The notes below the pieces were generated by a model, which was given only the letters and a program-made list of their open reading frames with translations, was not told where the DNA came from and made no database searches. From Tritrichomonas musculus (Eukaryota; Parabasalia; Tritrichomonadida; Tritrichomonadidae), in contig JAPFFF010000038.1 of assembly GCA_039105265.1 (NCBI GenBank), forward strand, positions 1,054,001-1,118,000: a stretch of 64,000 nt of DNA, read 5' to 3'. Position numbers and translations under genes: made by a program. This document shows positions 8,174 through 16,100 of this stretch, piece by piece. Position 1 is the first letter of the stretch, and each line of letters opens with the position of its first letter.

Positions 8174-8186
8174 AACGGTTTTGACA
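8174..8186. promoter_or_regulatory. AACGGTTTTGACA box between helicase and 177-aa gene
   Basis: The plus strand reads AACGGTTTTGACAGTCACTTTTATTTTTG and reaches the helicase ATG at 8208. The minus strand continues ATTCATTTTTTAATTA to the ATG at 8157. Confidence 0.65.
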
Positions 8187-8207
8187 GTCACTTTTATTTT
8201 TGTATCG

Positions 8208-9914
8208 ATGAATCAACCAACCCTCCTCTCTGATGATTTCTTAATTCCAGAAGCTAGACAAATGGAAAATATAAATGAGAATGTCTTTCCTCAATATCAA
8301 GGTCAAGAGTTTCATGATCGTGATTTTCAAATAAATACAAATCTCATTGAATTGTTTCCTGATGATGTTGTTGGATTGTTAAATTTATTTGAACCAACAC
8401 TTGAAAATTTAAATAATTCTATCAAATATATCTTTCATGCTCCATATAATTCAAACCATTTGTACAATATTGTGAAAAATTGGTATCTTTCAAATCAAGA
8501 AAATTCTGAACAAGATCTTCAAGCAATTGGTAGTCAAGAAAATCATCCAGAAGTTTCAAATCATTGGATCTTCCCAATTTTGAATGCACTCTCAGAATCT
8601 CAAAGAAATGTTATTTGGGAGAAATATTTCAATAATACAATTAACCAATTTGTTCAAATTGATTTTGGTGAAAATTGTTCAATAATCTCATTTAAAAATA
8701 AGAATTATGAAAGAAAATATTCTTCTACTGGAATTCGTGTTGGGGATTTCTTTACTGATTTCAAAAAAGTTTGTTGTTATATTCAACTAGACAATATCTT
8801 CATAATTAAACAATCAAATACGTTAGAAATGTTAAATCCTACTCAATTTGCGCCAATATTGAAAAATATTAAATTAGGGTATTCAAAAGTTGGTAAAAAT
8901 ACAAAGAAAGCAATTACTGCATTTGATGTTGTTTCCTTTGGGAAGAATATGGATTTCATTACTTATGAATCAATGAAATTCTATTCCGAAGATCCAAACA
9001 TTTTTTCATATTTTCATTGGTATCCTTATTCAAGATTAATTCTTTGTACACAAAATGTGATTCAACCATATTTGGATCATATTTTTAGAGTTATTGCAAA
9101 TTCTAATGAAGAATTATATGATTATATCATAAAATGGATTTCATTTATTTTTCAACATCCAGATGGTAAAACAGGTACTGCATTAGTTCTTATTGGTATA
9201 CAGGGTTGTGGGAAAAATACATTTACTAATGTTCTTTGTCAACTTTTAGGTGAATATTCTGATCCAAATGCAAACTTTGATAATATTACAAGCAATTTTA
9301 ATTTACAAATCTTAAACAAAAAATTATTGGTATGTTCAGAAAAGGAAGATATTAATAAAAACGATCGAAAATATCTTAAACAACATGAAAGATTAAAAAC
9401 GTTAATCACAGAAAGATTCGCTCCTATTGAAGGAAAACATAGAAATCCTGAATCTAAAGAAAATGTTGCCAATTTCATCTTCTTAACAAACAATCCTGCT
9501 CCTATTCGAATTGATGAAGACGATAGAAGATTTGTTGTTACAAATTGTTATCCAATGAAAGGTCAAGACTATTTTCAACCTTTACGTAATCTTATTAAGA
9601 CACAAGATTTCAAAAACAATTTAATTACTTTTTTCTTGACTGTTGATTTATCTGATTTCAATCCTGCACAATTTCCTAATACCCAAGCTAGAATGTATTT
9701 AATGAACTTTTCAAAACCTCCTGAAAAATTATTTATTGAGGAAAACTTACAAAAATTCAGAAATGGTTATATAGCTTTTGAAGCCTGGACTGAATTTAAA
9801 AAATGGGCAAAAGCAAAAAATTTCAAATCCATAACTTATCAAGATTTTCATCAAAAAATATTACAATACTGCTCATTCAATAATAATAATGATAAGAAAT
9901 ATAGATTAAGGTAA
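8208..9914 (+). CDS. SF3-type helicase (primase-helicase C-terminal class)
   Basis: The frame is open from 8181, but the first ATG is at 8208 (MNQPTLLSDDF), right after the promoter and initiator, giving 568 residues. The N-terminal 300 residues are not recognised. The ATPase core has a Walker A motif GIQGCGKNTF near 330, an acidic SEKED segment near 375 and a sensor-like FIFLTNNP near 422, followed by DEDDRRFVV. This is the pattern of SF3 helicases of the phage P4/D5-like group (DUF5906-like), which unwind DNA for replication in plasmids, phages, virophages and nucleocytoplasmic viruses. Canonical animal Polintons usually lack it, whereas Mavirus has an SF3 helicase. It presumably works with the PolB of the same element. 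Confidence 0.85.
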   Translation: MNQPTLLSDDFLIPEARQMENINENVFPQYQGQEFHDRDFQINTNLIELFPDDVVGLLNLFEPTLENLNNSIKYIFHAPYNSNHLYNIVKNWYLSNQENSEQDLQAIGSQENHPEVSNHWIFPILNALSESQRNVIWEKYFNNTINQFVQIDFGENCSIISFKNKNYERKYSSTGIRVGDFFTDFKKVCCYIQLDNIFIIKQSNTLEMLNPTQFAPILKNIKLGYSKVGKNTKKAITAFDVVSFGKNMDFITYESMKFYSEDPNIFSYFHWYPYSRLILCTQNVIQPYLDHIFRVIANSNEELYDYIIKWISFIFQHPDGKTGTALVLIGIQGCGKNTFTNVLCQLLGEYSDPNANFDNITSNFNLQILNKKLLVCSEKEDINKNDRKYLKQHERLKTLITERFAPIEGKHRNPESKENVANFIFLTNNPAPIRIDEDDRRFVVTNCYPMKGQDYFQPLRNLIKTQDFKNNLITFFLTVDLSDFNPAQFPNTQARMYLMNFSKPPEKLFIEENLQKFRNGYIAFEAWTEFKKWAKAKNFKSITYQDFHQKILQYCSFNNNNDKKYRLR

Positions 9915-9919
9915 CTTTT

Positions 9920-10117
9920 TTATTTAATTAATTCTTTTCTTAAAAGTTCAATTTCTTTTTCTACTTTGTCTCTTTCTCTTCGTAAATCCATTAATTTTCT
10001 AAAATCTTTATCATCATAAACCATTTGATTACCAATAATTCCTGCCTTTTTTTCGATGGCATTTATTTGTTCATCTAAGATATCCCATTTCTCGTAAGCT
10101 TCTTCCAATTTAGACAT
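9920..10117 (-). CDS. Small coiled-coil protein
   Basis: Sixty-five residues forming one long charged helix pair (MSKLEEAYEKWDILDEQINA, then RRERDKVEKEIELLRKEL). The start follows CACTTTTATTTTTGTTTTC and an AGTTTTGACA box at 10140-10151. It lies tail to tail with the helicase gene, 5 bp apart. No family. Confidence 0.5.
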   Translation of the reverse strand: MSKLEEAYEKWDILDEQINAIEKKAGIIGNQMVYDDKDFRKLMDLRRERDKVEKEIELLRKELIK

Positions 10118-10139
10118 GAAAACAAAAATAAAAGTGAAG

Positions 10140-10151
10140 TGTCAAAACTGC
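10140..10151 (-). promoter_or_regulatory. Variant promoter box GCAGTTTTGACA
   Basis: The minus strand reads GCAGTTTTGACACTTCACTTTTATTTTTG and then reaches the ATG at 10117. It is a one-step variant of the AACGGTTTTGACA box at the usual distance. Confidence 0.5.
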
Positions 10152-10159
10152 TTTTTTAT

Positions 10160-10570
10160 TTAAGACGTTAAAAGTTCTTGAAATTCATTTAGTAATTGAT
10201 CATATTCTTGTCGTTCTTCGGGAGTCAAATCTGGATATTTTGATTCCAGTTTGCCAATTTTTACCCCAATTCCGAAGGCTTTTAGACAATTGTCTTGCAT
10301 TTGTTCGCTTCTTTTGATATCGGAAATGAAACGGTCTAATGGTTCCATTTGATTCCTGAGTTTTTCTTTTTCTTTTCGTAATCGGTCCAATTCTTCTTGG
10401 TCTTCCTGAGACAATTTGGATTCATCAAAAGTCATAATTGCATCCTCATTTGTGGAAGATGGAGCCTTATTTTGAATTTTCCATATTTGTTTCATTATTT
10501 CCAAATTTTCTTTTCGAAGACTCTCCAAATTTTCTTCCATTTCTTTGATAGGTATTTCAATCGAAGACAT
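10160..10570 (-). CDS. Coiled-coil protein
   Basis: About 136 residues from the ATG at 10570 (MSSIEIPIKEMEENL). An upstream in-frame ATG at 10585 falls inside the initiator element by alignment with sister promoters, so it is less likely. Two coiled-coil blocks (KEMEENLESLRKENLEIMKQ and LDRLRKEKEKLRNQMEPL-type) enclose an acidic linker, and the C-terminus is acidic and helical. Not recognised. Divergent from the integrase gene. Confidence 0.6.
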   Translation of the reverse strand: MSSIEIPIKEMEENLESLRKENLEIMKQIWKIQNKAPSSTNEDAIMTFDESKLSQEDQEELDRLRKEKEKLRNQMEPLDRFISDIKRSEQMQDNCLKAFGIGVKIGKLESKYPDLTPEERQEYDQLLNEFQELLTS

Positions 10571-10592
10571 GAAAACAAATAACATTATGGTC

Positions 10593-10604
10593 TGTCAAAA
10601 CCGC
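10593..10604. promoter_or_regulatory. GCGGTTTTGACA box between integrase and coiled-coil gene
   Basis: The plus strand reads TGTCAAAACCGC, followed by TCTTTATTGAAATTTAA and the integrase ATG at 10622. The minus strand leads to the start at 10570. Confidence 0.55.
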
Positions 10605-10621
10605 TCTTTATTGAAATTTAA

Positions 10622-12010
10622 ATGTTATCGTCAGAAGGTGAAAAATTAATGAATTATTTAGAAAAGAAAGCTTATCAAAAGAAATTAATAATGCCAAATG
10701 AAGCTAGAAATTATAAAGGGTATCAAAAAGATTTTGTAACTGATGATGAATTTGAACAAATTTATAATGCTTATTCAGAATTTCGAAAAGTATTATCTGA
10801 ATCATTACCTGTAATCACTGATGAAAAAATTCCTGATGATGAATTAAGTTTTGAAGAAAAAATTGAGAACCATGTAATTAATAATTTACATAATGAAAAT
10901 ATTCGTACTTTTCCTGAATTTGAAAAATTGACCTCTGGATGGAAAAAAGGTAAAGATAAATATACTATGGAAGAATGGTATGAAATATATATTACAAAAA
11001 TTATGGAACAACCAGGAATGATAGTTGAATTCAAAGGTAAAACAAATGTACCTGATATTGCATTTAGAAATAAAAATAAAAGACATGTATTATTAAAACA
11101 ATTTGAAAAAGTTATTGAGCCAAATTATGTTTCTGAAGATGATTATGTTCAAAAGAAACAATTTCCAACTAATAAGAATAAAAAATATTATTTACATAAA
11201 TTATGTGAACCTGGTACTTATTTAATTGATATTATGTTTGAAAAAAATGTTGGGTACTTAATTTGTATAGAAGCCAATAGTCGATATTTATATGCAATTC
11301 CTTTAGGTAGAGAATGTTTTGGTGATATAAATAAAATTATGACTGCTGGACAAAAAACATCTATTTCAATAACAAAAGCTTTAAATACTTTATTTCAACA
11401 AGGAATGAAACCTAAAATATTGACCGGAGATGGTGAAAAAGGTTTTTGTTCTGAAGAAACAATTAATTTTTTAAACTCAAATGGAATTAAATGGGAACCT
11501 GTTGATAGAATGGATGATTATCATTATCCATCATTTTTACGAAAACCAGGTGAAAAACAAACAACTAGCCCATTACATTCTTCATTAGGTATAGTTGATA
11601 GAATTATTAGAACTTTGAGAGATATGGCTTTTGAAGTTCAACGAGAAATCTCCCCTGAAATATTAAAAGAATTAGTTGTTCAATATAATAATGCCCCACA
11701 CTTAACCTTGTCAAAATATGCAGGTATGAATGTTTCTCCTAGTCAAATGCAAAATAATTCTGATTTATATACTTTTATTTGTAGACGTATTTCTCAAGCT
11801 AATTATAATGTTTCTGCTCAAAAAGGTTATAATTTAAAAGAAAACCAAGAAGTAATTGTATATAATAATAAAGACACTCTTAAAAAAAGACGATCAATAA
11901 CTCAACCTGGTAGATTTTTTGTAAAAGGTTTTCAAAATGGTAAATATTTAATACAAGATCTTAAAGGAAATACTCAAATATTACCTCGTTATAGATTAGA
12001 TCCTATTTGA
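10622..12010 (+). CDS. Retroviral-type (rve) integrase of element A
   Basis: The 462-residue protein has an rve core at about residues 195-350. The first strand reads GTYLIDIMF near 200, a second acidic motif LTGDGEKGF lies near 270, and the helix LGIVDRIIRTLRDM near 322 is followed by YNNAPHLTLSK. The last motifs line up with the integrases at 24464-25555 and 46990-48144 (GIINRFMRTIRD, YNNSPHRSL), so all three share ancestry, with A the most distant. The C-terminal part (VKGFQNGKYLIQDLKGN, PRYRLDPI) corresponds to the small beta-barrel/chromo-like tail. The N-terminal 190 residues are family-specific. It inserts the element into host DNA. It differs enough from element B to mark a separate lineage. 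Confidence 0.88.
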   Translation: MLSSEGEKLMNYLEKKAYQKKLIMPNEARNYKGYQKDFVTDDEFEQIYNAYSEFRKVLSESLPVITDEKIPDDELSFEEKIENHVINNLHNENIRTFPEFEKLTSGWKKGKDKYTMEEWYEIYITKIMEQPGMIVEFKGKTNVPDIAFRNKNKRHVLLKQFEKVIEPNYVSEDDYVQKKQFPTNKNKKYYLHKLCEPGTYLIDIMFEKNVGYLICIEANSRYLYAIPLGRECFGDINKIMTAGQKTSISITKALNTLFQQGMKPKILTGDGEKGFCSEETINFLNSNGIKWEPVDRMDDYHYPSFLRKPGEKQTTSPLHSSLGIVDRIIRTLRDMAFEVQREISPEILKELVVQYNNAPHLTLSKYAGMNVSPSQMQNNSDLYTFICRRISQANYNVSAQKGYNLKENQEVIVYNNKDTLKKRRSITQPGRFFVKGFQNGKYLIQDLKGNTQILPRYRLDPI

Positions 12011-12012
12011 AT

Positions 12013-12081
12013 TGTCAGAAAATGCAAAAATAAAAAGAGTGTCAAAAAATGCAAAAATAAAAAGAGTGTCAAAAAATGCAG
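12013..12081. repeat. 27-bp tandem repeat after integrase gene
   Basis: About two and a half copies of a 27-bp unit containing GAGTGTCAAAAAATGCAA lie between the integrase stop and the next gene. The unit contains GTGTCAAAA, the left half of the promoter box, without the CCGTT core. Confidence 0.6.
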
Positions 12082-12106
12082 TAAATTGAATTGTTTATTT
12101 AATTAA

Positions 12107-12385
12107 TTATTTCCTTTCGTTCCAGCGTTTGAGATTTTTCAAACCTGCCTTTAATTCTTCAATGAAGAAGCATTCAAGTTCGTTAGCTTTTTCTTCATTT
12201 GAGCTATCTCCATCATTCATTATCACACGAACATCATCAATGTGATTCATATTGGTTGCAGCTTCTTGGAGCATATATGCCATTTTTTCTCTTTGATCAA
12301 GATCATCAGAAATAGTTCTCCATTCATGAACACTATCAAGAGCTTCGACAACTTCGAGTAAGTGTTGGATCGTACGGGCTTCCAT
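12107..12385 (-). CDS. Small acidic helical protein
   Basis: About 92 residues from the ATG at 12385 (MEARTIQHLLEVVEALDS). The frame is open to 12415, but the upstream codons fall in the GAGGTCATCACATCATTTTTA leader also found at the 12946-15345 gene. The protein is helical and acidic and ends EELKAGLKNLKRWNERK. Not recognised. It shares an almost identical 60-bp promoter with the 12946-15345 gene, suggesting co-expression. Confidence 0.55.
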   Translation of the reverse strand: MEARTIQHLLEVVEALDSVHEWRTISDDLDQREKMAYMLQEAATNMNHIDDVRVIMNDGDSSNEEKANELECFFIEELKAGLKNLKRWNERK

Positions 12386-12386
12386 G

Positions 12387-12450
12387 CTGGTATAAAAATG
12401 ATGTGATGACCTCACGAGAAAAAATTAGATTTTTTGGTTAACGGTCGCCT
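12387..12450 (-). promoter_or_regulatory. Duplicated promoter, copy 1 (GGCGACCGTT ... GAGGTCATCACATCA)
   Basis: On the minus strand GGCGACCGTTAACCAAAAAA leads through CTAATTTTTTCTCG to GAGGTCATCACATCATTTTTA and the start at 12385. A closely matching copy drives the gene starting at 15345. The CCGTTAAC core also faces the plus-strand gene at 12474, which has a TTCATTTTTTTTA leader. Confidence 0.6.
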
Positions 12451-12473
12451 AGTGAAAAAGTTCATTTTTTTTA

Positions 12474-12872
12474 ATGTCGGACAAACAAAGTGTTCCTGAA
12501 CAATTTGAAATTAAAGATGATATACCAGCTATGTCTGCAAAAGACATGAGAAATCCAAAAAGAACTCAAGGTTGGAAAATGTTGAAATCAAGGTATGGGG
12601 AAAATGTATCCCATCAAAAATTAGCAGCAGTTGCAAAAGTTATGATGCATTGTATTGATCATAATATTCCATCAGAAACTCCAAGTCTTTCAAGGGAAGA
12701 AATTAGATCGAAAGACAAATTAATTCTTTGGTTCGATACTCATATTGAGTTTATTCGACCATTTTTGTCGCCTGGAATGATGATTGGTTATGATTCTGGC
12801 AAATTCGTTCCGATTCCCATACCAAAAGAAACTACTGAAAAAGAAGAAGAAAAAGATAAAGAAAAGAAATAA
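12474..12872 (+). CDS. Small protein, unknown, charged tail
   Basis: The 132-residue protein starts MSDKQSVPEQFEIKDDIP, has a compact middle (GWKMLKSRYGENVSHQKLAA, helix-turn-helix-like in appearance only) and a Lys/Glu tail (EKEEEKDKEKK). The start is fixed by GTTCATTTTTTTTA directly upstream. No family recognised. It may be a DNA-associated protein, with low certainty. Confidence 0.55.
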   Translation: MSDKQSVPEQFEIKDDIPAMSAKDMRNPKRTQGWKMLKSRYGENVSHQKLAAVAKVMMHCIDHNIPSETPSLSREEIRSKDKLILWFDTHIEFIRPFLSPGMMIGYDSGKFVPIPIPKETTEKEEEKDKEKK

Positions 12873-12945
12873 ATAAAAATTAATTAATTAAATTGGTTTA
12901 TTAAAAACCTAAATCTTTTTTGAGAGTTTTTTTTATTACGACCTC

Positions 12946-15345
12946 TCAATCATCGTAGTGTGGGAAAGCGTCAAAATCGTCATCACTGGAGAGGACATCT
13001 ACCACGTCTTTTGGTGTCTCGTTTTGATGATAGATTTCTCTTTCGTCAGGTCTTAGAAATTGATCAATACTCAGGTAGTACCATTGCATGTGCGTTTTGG
13101 TTTTTGAATAATTTTCGATCTTTTCTTCGGCAATTTTCTTTGCTTTTTCATCGTTGCAGCCATGAATGATTTTGATAGCATTTTCTAATTCTGCTCTTTT
13201 TTGTATTGCTAATTCATCCGAATGATCATTCATTTCGTCTTCGGGTATTTGAAGTTTTGAGGCATTTTTGCGAATTGTTTCATTCATTTGTTTGACAACT
13301 TTATCATAATCTTCATCAGACATTGTTAGTGGTTGTTTATTTGCAGCCATGACTTTTTCTTGTATTTTTTCTGGTGATTCCCTTCTTTTTAAATGATTAA
13401 GGATTTGTTCACTATTGACCTTCTTTTGCCATTCTTTGTATTTTTCAGACTCTTCGTTGGTAAAGAAATGGCATTTCTGAACTTCAAACGGTTGCTTGCC
13501 TTTTTCCATGAATGGCTTCAATCTTTCTTCAACTTCTTTTTTGGCGATATTTTGTGAGACGTCCTGAATTTTTGATAAGATCCGACTGAATTCATCAATT
13601 TTTGTTGACCATTGTCTTACCAATAAAACATGAGCGCTCCATTGATCCTGTTCCTTTTGAGTTACCAAATCCAAGACGGTTAAGACTTCCAATAATTCAC
13701 CTTCGTCCAACTTTATTTGAATTCTTTTTTCAATTTCGTCTTCCAATTTTTCTTCATTCCAGTCAGGGTGTGAAAATTGCACCATTTCTTTTGTGTCATT
13801 AATCAATTGTTTTTTGATATTGTTTTGTAAAATATTTTGATCCCTGTATTTTCGCCAATAAATTTGCGATTCTTTTTCAGTGAGTAGTTCATCTAATTCC
13901 CAATCATCGGAATCAGCAAATTTGTCAGGATTGAGAACTCTTTCTCTTGCAATTTTTGTTATTTCGTTGTCTGCTTTTTCTGGGTATATCAGGTGGAGCA
14001 TTTCTGATAATTCTCTTATCTGTCTCTTTTGATGACCAGAGACCAATATTATTCTTGGAGTTGGCGCTGGAGGTGGAGGTGTTTGTTGAACATCTTTCGC
14101 ACGGGGAACTTGTGATCGGCTTGTGATCTTTTTCTTTGGTTTATCGCGTTTATCAGATTTATCAGGTTTATCAGATTTAGCAGGTTTATCAGATTTAGCA
14201 GGTTTATCAGGTTTAGCAGGTTGAATAACTCTGTTCATTCTTTCGAGTTTTCTTTTTGAAGGTGATTTCTTTTTTGAATCTGTTTTCTTTCCTGTCTTAG
14301 ATTTCTTTTTTGAATCTGTTTTCTTTCCTGTCTTAGATTTCTTTTTTGAATCTGTTTTCTTTTTTGGTTCTGGTTTATTTTTCGTCTTTTCAACTGACAC
14401 TGGTTTGATTGTTTCATTCAAATCTTCTAATTGGACTTTTTCTTTCCATTCCATGTATTGTTCTCTTTCTTTCCTGTCGATTTCGTTTCTTGTAGCTTGA
14501 CTTGTCTCATCTGTTGAAAACACCAATTTGAGATATGAATGTAGACCGGTAAAGGTTTTTGTTTTCATAAATTTCAAAATTTTTCTCAGATCGTCTGGTA
14601 AATTGTTTTCATCTTGATAATATTGAAACATTGTTTTCATGATTTCTTCATTTTTCTTTCCGAGAATATCAGCATTGATTGATTTGAAATGGTCCATAAA
14701 TATATCTGTCCAGATTTTTATATTGCCGTTTTCGTCGTAATCATCAACAAATGTATGTGCCAAATTTGATTTGAATAATTCCATGCAAATCAATCGTGCA
14801 ACAATTTCATTCATTTCGTCATCTTCTATAAAACGAATGAATTCCTGATCAGCTAACCATGAAATTATTTCAGATTTTGATTGAATGCCATTGTCTTCAA
14901 ATTCTTGCCATTGCTCCGGGGTTATGTCTGATGGAAGGGTTAAATGATGATGGTGAATATTTTGATCTTCTTCTGGAGTGTCAACTTTTTCCTGACAATC
15001 TAAATTTTTGATAACTTCTTTGGGGTCATCATCACTTTTCTGTGCTTTTGGCTGATTTTTCTTAATTATTGGTGTTGGCTGAGATTTGTATGCATCTTCT
15101 GTAATAAATTCGACTTCTGAGCTATAATCTTCATCTGATGATAAGCTTCTTTTATTTGGAACTGGTTGACTTATTTGTTGAAAACGTGGATTTTTTGAGC
15201 CATGTGTAGAAATTTGAATGCCATCAGAAATTTGCCTTTGCATACCATTTTTATTTGTAGCTCCTATTTCATCATAGGTTTGCTTTTGCTTCTCTTTTTG
15301 AGAGTGTAGCCTTTGTCTTGTGGTGTTGTTGCCTTGGTGGGACAT
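12946..15345 (-). CDS. Large modular helical protein with Lys-rich H1-like hinge
   Basis: About 799 residues from the ATG at 15345 (MSHQGNNTTRQRLH). The frame is open to 15411, but the upstream part is the GAGGTCATCACATCACTTTTTTA leader. It is built of about five helical modules of 80-100 residues, each ending in an acidic turn then an aromatic pair: RKEREQYMEW, TEKESQIYW, TQKEQDQW, TNEESEKYKEW and RPDEREIYH. Between the first and second is a hinge of repeated KKKSKTGKKTDS and KPAKSDKPDKSDKRD units, much like a histone H1 tail. It could be a DNA-condensing or core protein, by analogy only. It is the largest non-replicative gene of element A, so it is a candidate for a main structural protein, but I do not recognise it. 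Confidence 0.7.
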   Translation of the reverse strand: MSHQGNNTTRQRLHSQKEKQKQTYDEIGATNKNGMQRQISDGIQISTHGSKNPRFQQISQPVPNKRSLSSDEDYSSEVEFITEDAYKSQPTPIIKKNQPKAQKSDDDPKEVIKNLDCQEKVDTPEEDQNIHHHHLTLPSDITPEQWQEFEDNGIQSKSEIISWLADQEFIRFIEDDEMNEIVARLICMELFKSNLAHTFVDDYDENGNIKIWTDIFMDHFKSINADILGKKNEEIMKTMFQYYQDENNLPDDLRKILKFMKTKTFTGLHSYLKLVFSTDETSQATRNEIDRKEREQYMEWKEKVQLEDLNETIKPVSVEKTKNKPEPKKKTDSKKKSKTGKKTDSKKKSKTGKKTDSKKKSPSKRKLERMNRVIQPAKPDKPAKSDKPAKSDKPDKSDKRDKPKKKITSRSQVPRAKDVQQTPPPPAPTPRIILVSGHQKRQIRELSEMLHLIYPEKADNEITKIARERVLNPDKFADSDDWELDELLTEKESQIYWRKYRDQNILQNNIKKQLINDTKEMVQFSHPDWNEEKLEDEIEKRIQIKLDEGELLEVLTVLDLVTQKEQDQWSAHVLLVRQWSTKIDEFSRILSKIQDVSQNIAKKEVEERLKPFMEKGKQPFEVQKCHFFTNEESEKYKEWQKKVNSEQILNHLKRRESPEKIQEKVMAANKQPLTMSDEDYDKVVKQMNETIRKNASKLQIPEDEMNDHSDELAIQKRAELENAIKIIHGCNDEKAKKIAEEKIENYSKTKTHMQWYYLSIDQFLRPDEREIYHQNETPKDVVDVLSSDDDFDAFPHYDD

Positions 15346-15346
15346 G

Positions 15347-15408
15347 TAAAAAAGTGATGTGATGACCTCGCGAGGAAAAATTAGATTTTTGGTAAACGGT
15401 CGCCACCC
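15347..15408 (-). promoter_or_regulatory. Duplicated promoter, copy 2
   Basis: The minus strand reads GGCGACCGTTTACCAAAAAT, then CTAATTTTTCCTCGC and GAGGTCATCACATCAC up to the start at 15345. It matches the copy at 12387-12450 nearly base for base. The plus-strand gene at 15489 has a related leader, CTCACCTCATCACCTCATTTTTA. Confidence 0.6.
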
Positions 15409-15488
15409 CAAAAACTAGGGGGTACCCCATGAGGGACCCAAATAAAAATATGATTTTTCGTGCTCACCTCATCACCTCATTTTTACTT

Positions 15489-16100
15489 ATGTCGTCCGAG
15501 CACCAGGTAACCATAGATGAACCAGCTGATACTGAAGATAATGTCGAAACTCATGATGATATTATTGAACGATTACGAAATGTGCCAAAACGGTCCGAAA
15601 CTTCTCTTGATAAAGAGGAAAACCCCCGAATTTGGGATAACACTGAAACCGAGTATACTGAAGTTGAACCAGTTCGGCCTCGTCGATTTCCTAAAATTCC
15701 AAACAAAATCCCAGAAAAAGTCGGACTTAATAGTTACTATTTCAACGGAGCTGAACAAAAACGAATAATTCGAGGTTTGGCGATGTTTTACCTATACAAA
15801 ACATTCAAAGGAAAAGGCAAATCTGACCATAATCGCCTCAGTTTTGACACCTTACGAAGGTCAAATATGTTTCAAATTCAGTCGGAAGTTGATGATCGAG
15901 CCGAATTTGAGGTCATCAAAGAATACATGGAAATTCTATGCCAAAATGATCGTATTAAAAATGGCTGTTTCCCAGATACTGATGAAGATGAAGAAGAGGA
16001 AGAGGAAGAAGAGGAAGAAGAATGGATTGAAAAAGAAGAAGAAAAAGAAGAAGAAGAAGCACCAGATGACTTCAAAAAAGATCCTAATTGGAAAGCTTAA
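15489..16100 (+). CDS. Protein with long acidic tail
   Basis: About 203 residues from the ATG at 15489 (MSSEHQVTIDEPADTED). An in-frame ATG at 15429 lies upstream of the initiator-like leader and is unlikely. A central domain (KVGLNSYYFNGAEQKR, LAMFYLYKTF) is followed by an almost pure Glu/Asp stretch of about 40 residues and the tail APDDFKKDPNWKA. Acidic tails of this kind occur in histone chaperones and DNA mimics. It sits next to the H1-like 12946-15345 gene with matching promoter elements, so a chaperone for a basic DNA-binding partner is a reasonable guess, not a recognised function. It is the last gene before the right end of element A. Confidence 0.6.
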   Translation: MSSEHQVTIDEPADTEDNVETHDDIIERLRNVPKRSETSLDKEENPRIWDNTETEYTEVEPVRPRRFPKIPNKIPEKVGLNSYYFNGAEQKRIIRGLAMFYLYKTFKGKGKSDHNRLSFDTLRRSNMFQIQSEVDDRAEFEVIKEYMEILCQNDRIKNGCFPDTDEDEEEEEEEEEEEWIEKEEEKEEEEAPDDFKKDPNWKA

